A DNA stretch of 41,176 nt, from NCBI GenBank assembly GCA_007134085.1, contig SLLL01000047.1, positions 1 through 41,176 of the forward strand, read 5' to 3'. Below are positions 36,715 through 41,176 of the stretch, in pieces (position 1 is the stretch's first letter; the number at the start of each line of letters is the position of its first letter). This DNA comes from Balneolaceae bacterium. GTDB lineage: Bacteria > Bacteroidota > Rhodothermia > Balneolales > Balneolaceae. The notes under the pieces were generated by a model that was not told the DNA's origin, searched no databases, and worked only from the letters and a program-made list of their open reading frames with translations. Made by a program: the position numbers and the translations under genes.

Positions 36715-36804
36715 AGTTTCTCACCTTTGTTGCCGGGTTCTTTCTACCCGGTATTTGATCCTTACTCTTTTCGCACTCCGCACGGGTTTTTAGGTTAGCC
36801 CCGT
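36715..36804 (-). promoter_or_regulatory. Structured 5' leader of the OmpA-domain gene
   Basis: Between the start at 36714 and about 36804 lie two hairpins. CCGGGT (36733-36738) and ACCCGG (36746-36751) pair perfectly, with the AAAGGTGAG ribosome-site-like motif immediately before the ATG. ACGGG (36782-36786) pairs with CCCGT (36800-36804). The joint could influence translation. It does not match any riboswitch I know, including c-di-GMP-I, for which the conserved core is missing. Confidence 0.4.
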
Positions 36805-36897
36805 TAAAAAATAACCTCTCTATTTACTGACAACCTTAATATAACATAGTCTTATAACCGAAATATATATCAAAGAGCGATAATATTTCCATTTTTT

Positions 36898-36960
36898 ACA
36901 CAAAACTTGAAAGATTAAGATTCTAAGTTTTTTGTGTGAAATTTAGCGGCACACTATAAT
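36898..36960 (+). promoter_or_regulatory. Promoter with overlapping dyad for the threonine dehydratase gene
   Basis: TTGTGT (36932-36937), a 17-base spacer and a perfect TATAAT (36955-36960) form a sigma-70-type promoter 50 bases before the ATG at 37011. The -35 lies inside the right arm of an imperfect inverted repeat: ACACAAAACTT (36898-36908) against AAGTTTTTTGTGT (36925-36937). A regulator binding the dyad would cover the -35. Confidence 0.5.
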
Positions 36961-37010
36961 CACAGATGGTTACTTTAAGAGAAAAACTTCAGTAAAACAG
37001 ATTCACAGCT

Positions 37011-37961
37011 ATGCAGCCAATCCCAACCTTTACCAATGTTATCGAAGGGGCAGAACGAATTAAACCATTCGCAAAACGTACCCCTGTACTTCAGTCCGCA
37101 TGGTTCAATAAACAAACCGGCGCGGAGCTATTTTTTAAGTGCGAAAATTTTCAAAAAGTAGGGGCTTTCAAATTCAGAGGTGCTTGTAATGCCATCAATA
37201 AACTGCCGGCTTCTGAAGGGGAAAAGGGGATAGTAACACACTCATCAGGTAACCACGCGCAAGCAGTAGCACTTGCGGCAAAGCTGAACGGATACAAAGC
37301 CACCATCATAATGCCTGAAAATGCACCTAAAGTGAAAGTGGATGCTGTGAAGGGCTACGGAGCTGAGATCGTTTTTTGTGAATCAACCATTGACGCGCGC
37401 GAAGAGACAGCTCAACAAATTATTCAGAAAACCGGCGCAACGTTTATCCATCCCTACAATCACCCCGATGTGATTGCAGGTCAGGGCACGGCAGCGAAAG
37501 AGCTGCTTGAAGAGGTTCCTGAACTGGATGCCATCATAACACCGGTTGGCGGTGGCGGACTGATGAGCGGTACATTGATTGCGGCAAAAGCGATGAAACC
37601 GGGTATTAAAGTTTTTGGTGCTGAGCCGGAACTGGCTGATGATGCATACCGGTCACTGCAAACGGGCAAAATTGAACCTGTGCTCCGTACTGATACTATC
37701 GCTGATGGATTACGGACTTCACTTGGTGAGCTGACATTCCGGATTATCCAATCGCACATTGATGATTTGGTTACAGTTTCTGAGGAGTCCATCATCCGTG
37801 ATATGCGAAATGTGTGGGAGAGGATGAAGATCATCATTGAACCATCCTGTGCAGTTCCGGTAGCTGCGGTGATGGATAGAAAAATTCAGGTTGAAGGGAT
37901 GAAGGTGGGTATCATCATAACCGGCGGCAATGTGGATTTAGAGAAACTGCCTTGGATCTAA
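37011..37961 (+). CDS. Threonine dehydratase / serine racemase-type PLP enzyme
   Basis: A 316-residue fold-type II PLP enzyme that deaminates threonine or serine to 2-oxobutyrate or pyruvate, or racemises serine. The PLP lysine is Lys54 in VGAFKFRGACN. SSGNHAQAVALAAKLNGYKA is the substrate and phosphate loop, PVGGGGLMSGTLIAAKA is the PLP phosphate-binding glycine turn, and GNVDLEKLPWI ends the protein. It has no C-terminal ACT domain, so it lacks the isoleucine feedback control of biosynthetic IlvA and belongs with the catabolic TdcB, serine racemase and hydroxyaspartate ammonia-lyase group. Which activity dominates is not readable here. It is the sole gene behind the promoter at 36898-36960. 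Confidence 0.9.
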   Translation: MQPIPTFTNVIEGAERIKPFAKRTPVLQSAWFNKQTGAELFFKCENFQKVGAFKFRGACNAINKLPASEGEKGIVTHSSGNHAQAVALAAKLNGYKATIIMPENAPKVKVDAVKGYGAEIVFCESTIDAREETAQQIIQKTGATFIHPYNHPDVIAGQGTAAKELLEEVPELDAIITPVGGGGLMSGTLIAAKAMKPGIKVFGAEPELADDAYRSLQTGKIEPVLRTDTIADGLRTSLGELTFRIIQSHIDDLVTVSEESIIRDMRNVWERMKIIIEPSCAVPVAAVMDRKIQVEGMKVGIIITGGNVDLEKLPWI

Positions 37962-38031
37962 AGCAGGACTAGATTTTTGGGTAAAACCTTTTGTTGATCG
38001 ATAATGTGTCTTTCATTGAGAAAATATCAAA

Positions 38032-38089
38032 TGCCACAGAATCTCAGAGAATCACTGAAATCTCTGTGTTATTCAGTGATTCAGTGGCA
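38032..38089. repeat. Palindromic repeat with GCCAC...GTGGC ends
   Basis: The outer arms TGCCAC (38032-38037) and GTGGCA (38084-38089) pair perfectly. Inside them AATCACTGAA (38050-38059) pairs perfectly with TTCAGTGATT (38072-38081). The element lies between the dehydratase stop and the PqaA start and resembles those at 3425-3556 and 28336-28379. No T-run follows. Confidence 0.6.
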
Positions 38090-38188
38090 AATCTAAAATA
38101 GCTCAGAGTTTTTGATCGATATCGTTGTCAATTTGAATGATCATTTGTATATATGCAGTGCCCATAATTTATAACCAGCTGCTTACAA

Positions 38189-39607
38189 ATGAGATACAAC
38201 CATTCCCTTTTAGTTTTTGCCCTGATTTTTCTCTTTTCCTGTAAAACAGAAACTGTAGAAATTCACCCCTTTGAAGCCTACCTCGCCGAGGTTGATCCGG
38301 TTTTTGAATATGAACTCTCCAACACCATAGATGGCGATGGCTACACCGCTTTTGTTATCCGGATGGTATCGCAGGAGTGGCTCACCGAAGATATTGTCAA
38401 TGAAACGAAATGGTGGCACTGGCTCACCGTTGTAGTGCCGAATGAGGTAGATCACGAAGCAGGATTTTTATGGATTGGCGGTGGCACAAACTACACCGAA
38501 ATACCTGAATCCGTAAATCCCATGTTGCTGCACGCTGCATTAACTACAAACTCCATCACCGCTGATCTGCACAATGTACCATTCCAGCCCATTGCTTTTT
38601 TGAATGATGACCGCCTCGAACAGCGCTACGAAGATGACCTTATCGCCTACGGTTGGCGGAAATTTATGGAGGGCGGTGCCGAGGATGATGACGCTGAATG
38701 GCTTGCCCGTTTCCCGATGACAACCGCTGCTGTTCGTGCGATGGATACCATCACTGATTTTATCTTTAAAGAGTACGCCCATGTTGTGGATAGTTTTGTA
38801 GTAGGAGGCGCATCAAAACGAGGGTGGACAACCTGGACAACCGCAATTTTCGATGACCGGGTAATAGCCCTAACACCGGTAGTGATTGACCTTCTGAATG
38901 TAATACCATCTTTTCAGCATCACTGGCAATCGTTAGGAGAGTGGTCGCCCGCTATACGTGAGTATGAAAATGAGCGAATTATGGACTGGATGTATTCTGC
39001 GGAGTTTGCCCGCATGCTCGAGCTTGTGGATCCCTATTCCTATCTCGATCGCCTCACAATGCCAAAATTTATAGTAAATGCGGCGAGTGATGAATTTTTC
39101 CTGCCCGATTCCTGGCAGTTTTATTGGGGTGATCTGCAGGGTGATAACTATCTGCGCTATGTTCCAAACAGTGGCCACTCCACCAGCGATACCGATATTG
39201 GTTACAGCATTGCAGCGTTTCATTATTCCATTCTAAACAGAGTAGAGATGCCTCAATTTCAATGGAGTACAACTGAAAATGGGTTTGAGATTCAGCTTGA
39301 CCCTGAAAACCTGCCTGACCAACTTCTTTTGTGGAATGCACATAACCCCGAAGCCCGCGATTTTCGTCTCTACGTGATTGATCGAATATGGATATCCCAG
39401 GACCTTGAGATCCCGGAAAACGGAAGGGTTACTATCGATCTTGACATCCCCGATTCAGGATTCTCAGCCTGGTTTGCTGAAGCCACGTTTAACGCTTCAT
39501 CACCGAACCCCTTCAAACAGACAACAGGGGTATTGATTACACCTGATGAGTATCCTTTTGAGGCATTCAGCCCGGAAGATCCTTTGGGTACCACTATGGA
39601 AGACTAA
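38189..39607 (+). CDS. PhoPQ-activated pathogenicity-related (PqaA) family lipoprotein
   Basis: A 472-residue lipoprotein with lipobox LFSC (Cys18). I assign it to the PhoPQ-regulated PqaA family (PF10142), alpha/beta-hydrolase-like proteins of unknown substrate. Supporting segments are YELSNTIDGDGYTAFVIRMV, TKWWHWLTVVVP, WIGGGTNYTEIP, and VDSFVVGGASKRGWTTWTTA followed by AIFDDRVIALTPVVIDLLN. Ser209 in GGASKRG is the likely nucleophile, with Asp301 or Asp307 (AASDEFFLPDS) and His330 (PNSGHST) as the rest of the triad. The PhoPQ control comes from Salmonella and need not apply here. No PhoPQ-type box was identified. It is probably periplasmic or surface exposed. Confidence 0.85.
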   Translation: MRYNHSLLVFALIFLFSCKTETVEIHPFEAYLAEVDPVFEYELSNTIDGDGYTAFVIRMVSQEWLTEDIVNETKWWHWLTVVVPNEVDHEAGFLWIGGGTNYTEIPESVNPMLLHAALTTNSITADLHNVPFQPIAFLNDDRLEQRYEDDLIAYGWRKFMEGGAEDDDAEWLARFPMTTAAVRAMDTITDFIFKEYAHVVDSFVVGGASKRGWTTWTTAIFDDRVIALTPVVIDLLNVIPSFQHHWQSLGEWSPAIREYENERIMDWMYSAEFARMLELVDPYSYLDRLTMPKFIVNAASDEFFLPDSWQFYWGDLQGDNYLRYVPNSGHSTSDTDIGYSIAAFHYSILNRVEMPQFQWSTTENGFEIQLDPENLPDQLLLWNAHNPEARDFRLYVIDRIWISQDLEIPENGRVTIDLDIPDSGFSAWFAEATFNASSPNPFKQTTGVLITPDEYPFEAFSPEDPLGTTMED

Positions 39608-39697
39608 ATCCATTTCGGGTGAGGTTTATCTAGTACCTGGGTTTGAGGATTGAATGTTATTTGATTAGAAATTTGCACGTTAAGTATCTTCTTTTCA

Positions 39698-39741
39698 GCG
39701 TACCAAATTATTTTGAAATTGATACGCCAATGACGTAATAT
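39698..39741 (+). promoter_or_regulatory. Operator-promoter overlap before the HigB-type toxin
   Basis: A 30-base dyad (39698-39727) has 12-base arms, GCGTACCAAATT and AAATTGATACGC, complementary at 10 of 12 positions. It overlaps a promoter with TTGAAA (39713-39718; five of six), a 17-base spacer and TAATAT (39736-39741; four of six), 23 bases from its end to the ATG at 39764. The -35 sits in the dyad, so the antitoxin or toxin-antitoxin complex binding there would block transcription. Confidence 0.65.
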
Positions 39742-39763
39742 CTATCAGGATCAATCGTTTGCA

Positions 39764-40075
39764 ATGTACTTTGTTGAGACCTCAATTTTTACAAAGAGAA
39801 TCCATCAATTACTCTCGAATGAAGAGTATAGGATGTTACAAATGAAACTGGTAATAAATCCTGATGCAGGAAATGTTATTAAACAAAGTGGAGGTTTAAG
39901 AAAATTACGTTGGGCTGGATCTGGCAGAGGTAAGCGTGGTGGAATTCGTGTCATCTATTTTTATTACACCAATCCTGACAGCATTTTTCTGTTGTATGTG
40001 TACCCCAAAAATGAAACCGAAGATTTGACTTCAAAACAAATCAAATTTCTGAAATCACTAATTGAAGAGGACTAA
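39764..40075 (+). CDS. HigB/RelE-superfamily toxin
   Basis: A 103-residue basic protein of the RelE/HigB-2 toxin group, predicted to cleave mRNA in translating ribosomes. Recognisable features are the INPDAGNVIKQSGGLRKLRW segment with RGKRGGIRVIYFYY in the central strands, and the LLYVYPKNETEDLT end, all typical of HigB-2/NadS-associated toxins. The Arg and Lys residues around 46-62 are the likely RNA-contacting set. It is full length, toxin first, with the antitoxin ATG one base after its TAA. The operator-promoter in front shows autoregulation. Growth arrest in the absence of the antitoxin is expected from the family, not shown here. Confidence 0.87.
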   Translation: MYFVETSIFTKRIHQLLSNEEYRMLQMKLVINPDAGNVIKQSGGLRKLRWAGSGRGKRGGIRVIYFYYTNPDSIFLLYVYPKNETEDLTSKQIKFLKSLIEED

Positions 40076-40076
40076 A

Positions 40077-40364
40077 ATGAAAGAAGAATTTTTTAACGAG
40101 CTTGTAGAAAGTATAAAGGAGGCAAAAGCAATACGAAGAGGAGAAAAAAAGCCATCTAAAGTTATTCGTATTGAGGATCCCAAAGTGGCAGAGATACGCA
40201 AAAAGCACAAATTAAATCAGGTAGAATTTGCGGCTTTACTCGGTATTAGTGTGGGTACATTGAGAAACTGGGAACAAGGGCGCCGAAAACCTCAAGGGCC
40301 AGCAAAAGTTTTACTCAAAATTGCAGAAAAGAAGCCAAAGGCTATACTTGAATCTTTAACCTAA
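40077..40364 (+). CDS. NadS/HigA-type helix-turn-helix antitoxin
   Basis: A 95-residue Xre-family DNA-binding protein. The N-terminal MKEEFFNELVESIKEAKAIR contacts the toxin. RRGEKKPSKVIRIEDPKV leads into a helix-turn-helix (EIRKKHKLNQVEFAALLGIS, then VGTLRNWEQGRRKPQGPAKV), which matches NadS-type antitoxins of HigB-2-like toxins. It is expected to neutralise the toxin and repress its own operon at the dyad at 39698-39727. I chose the ATG at 40077, one base past the toxin stop, with AGAGGA as a ribosome-binding site. A TTG start at 40062 would add five residues and overlap the toxin. Confidence 0.88.
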   Translation: MKEEFFNELVESIKEAKAIRRGEKKPSKVIRIEDPKVAEIRKKHKLNQVEFAALLGISVGTLRNWEQGRRKPQGPAKVLLKIAEKKPKAILESLT

Positions 40365-40704
40365 TATCTGTGTACAAATGAGAAGGGCATTATACAGGCG
40401 AGTTAGCGTTAGTAGCTATACCTTTTTTTTACCGCCTTGTTGTTTAGCCGCTAAACCGGTTACTATCCTAAAATGACAATGAGAAAATTGTAATTCTATT
40501 TGTAAATATTTAACTCTTCGTGCCCAGAGTACACTAAGTCCGGCAGCTTCCAACAAACCGGACTTATTCATTTCAGATATTTAATCCGAATAAAGGCCAA
40601 AACATAAAAAAGTTCTACAGATCTCATTTACAGTTGTGCATCAATGATAATACCCTCATTTTATCATCCTCATAGAAACAACTTTTCTAAATCTCCACAT
40701 TTTT
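40365..40704. other. Intergenic gap with several small hairpins
   Basis: The 340 bases between the antitoxin and the last gene have no supportable coding frame. A T8 run at 40423-40430 follows a weak TAGC/GCTA stem and might end the toxin-antitoxin transcript. A perfect short palindrome GTTTAGC/GCTAAAC spans 40442-40456. A dyad ATGATAA/TTATCAT (40644-40667) lies 37 bases before the final ATG and could be an operator. The strong hairpin at 40535-40566 is listed separately. Confidence 0.5.
40535..40566 (+). terminator. Perfect 9-bp hairpin, possible terminator
   Basis: TAAGTCCGG (40535-40543) pairs perfectly with CCGGACTTA (40558-40566) across a 14-base loop. The following TTCATTTC is only mildly T-rich and the gene upstream ended 170 bases earlier, so a terminator is only one option. 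Confidence 0.35.
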
Positions 40705-41176
40705 ATGATGAATCAACAAAGCAGTAATGCATTGAAGGGCTTAACCTTGCCTCTCTTTTTACTATCACTCTTAATGTTTATCGGGTGCGATCAGCCGGAA
40801 ATGGATGCCGGTTTAACGTACACCATCCCCGAACAGCCTGAACTGCCAACAGGGTACAATCCCAAGCCGGGCTGGGCAACAAGTGAGTTTGCCGTAGCAG
40901 CAGCCAATCCGCTTGCCACGGATGCGGGGTATCAAATCATAAGAGCGGGAGGTTCTGCTATTGATGCAGCTATTGCCGTTCAGCTTGTGCTCTCGCTGGT
41001 TGAGCCACAGTCGAGCGGAATTGGTGGAGGCGCATTTATTCTTGCATGGGATGGAGAGGAGGTTCATGCTTACAACGGACGCGAAACCGCACCCGCAGCA
41101 GCTGATGAAAATCTCTTTCTCGATGAAAATGGTGAACCCCTACCATACGCGAGTGCGGTTAGAAGCGGCTTATCTG
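40705..41176 (+). CDS. ggt: Gamma-glutamyltransferase lipoprotein, 3' end cut by window edge
   Basis: The plus strand is open from ATG 40705 (or 40708) to the right edge, about 157 codons. A lipoprotein signal (LPLFLLSLLMFIGC) gives a lipidated Cys about 32 residues in. The mature part begins with a linker, then ATSEFAVAAANPLATDAGYQ, IIRAGGSAIDAAIAVQLVLS, LVEPQSSGIGGGAFILAWDG and YNGRETAPAAADENLF. This is the N-terminal (large subunit) signature of gamma-glutamyltranspeptidases, which hydrolyse glutathione and gamma-glutamyl peptides in the periplasm. The catalytic Thr that becomes the small-subunit N-terminus lies beyond the window, so activity cannot be judged. It is likely outer-membrane or periplasmic because of the lipobox. 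Confidence 0.9.
   Translation, partial: MMNQQSSNALKGLTLPLFLLSLLMFIGCDQPEMDAGLTYTIPEQPELPTGYNPKPGWATSEFAVAAANPLATDAGYQIIRAGGSAIDAAIAVQLVLSLVEPQSSGIGGGAFILAWDGEEVHAYNGRETAPAAADENLFLDENGEPLPYASAVRSGLS

Noticed and set aside
36715-36804. Possible c-di-GMP-I riboswitch
   Set aside because: A GGGTT-like stem is present, but the conserved core GCAAA loop and receptor are missing.
40401-40456. GTTAGC-rich palindromes after the toxin-antitoxin genes suggesting an integron attC site
   Set aside because: The bases do not satisfy the GTTRRRY and RYYYAAC core sites and no integrase gene is present.
40813-41067. Minus-strand frame of 84 codons at the right edge
   Set aside because: Antisense to the gamma-glutamyltransferase gene.

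Overview
The window looks like chromosomal DNA from a Gram-negative, free-living aerobic heterotroph of the Bacteroidota-like radiation. My best guess is the Balneolota/Rhodothermota group, possibly marine or halophilic. Reasons: mid GC with weak Shine-Dalgarno sites, a TonB-dependent receptor, several lipoproteins, acidic secreted proteins, a DUF2805 (TIGR03643) gene, a Uup-type ABC-F protein, and an outer-membrane OmpA fusion. The lineage is inferred from gene content only. No tRNA, rRNA, CRISPR array, phage or transposase gene was seen.

Layout. 1-3.3 kb: a DUF4236 membrane protein cut by the left edge, a TonB-dependent receptor (both minus) and a divergent DUF2805 gene. 3.4-9.5 kb (plus): a repeat-bearing gap, ABC-F ATPase, an unknown lipoprotein, a toxin-first PIN-domain toxin-antitoxin pair and a YbdG-like mechanosensitive channel. 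9.6-15.5 kb (plus): a secreted DUF4097 protein, a 7TM SpoIIE/RsbU-like phosphatase, an Omp85-type barrel protein, a terminator, then mltG. 15.6-15.7 kb: a 152-bp imperfect inverted repeat between convergent genes. 15.8-28.2 kb (all minus): a TPR plus periplasmic-binding-fold protein, guaA, a terminator, gcvH-accC-accB-efp, an NSS sodium symporter, a GH13 isoamylase/pullulanase, metG and a SpoU methyltransferase. 28.6-34 kb (plus): cstA, an agarase-like glycoside hydrolase lipoprotein, a Tat-exported alkaline phosphatase and a strong terminator. 34.1-36.7 kb (minus): a gene broken by one in-frame stop, and a three-part OmpA-domain protein. 37-41.2 kb (plus): a threonine dehydratase/serine racemase-type enzyme, a PqaA-family lipoprotein, a HigB/NadS-type toxin-antitoxin pair with a clear operator-promoter overlap, and the start of a gamma-glutamyltransferase lipoprotein cut by the right edge.

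How it works together. Most of the minus block is housekeeping: translation (efp, metG), fatty acid synthesis (accBC), purine synthesis (guaA) and the lipoyl carrier GcvH. The flanking plus-strand genes are largely envelope and nutrient scavenging functions: surface glycosidase, phosphatase, CstA, PqaA, GGT. Both toxin-antitoxin modules put the toxin first and have an inverted repeat over the predicted promoter. Three genes or gene remnants would be missed by simple ATG-to-stop scanning: the two edge-truncated genes and the nonsense-interrupted gene at 34089-34832. I see no clear undescribed defence or mobile system. The least explained items are the DUF4097-SpoIIE-barrel cluster, the LamG-like/OmpA/C-terminal fusion, the LpoA-like protein beside mltG, the unknown helical lipoprotein and the palindromic intergenic repeats.
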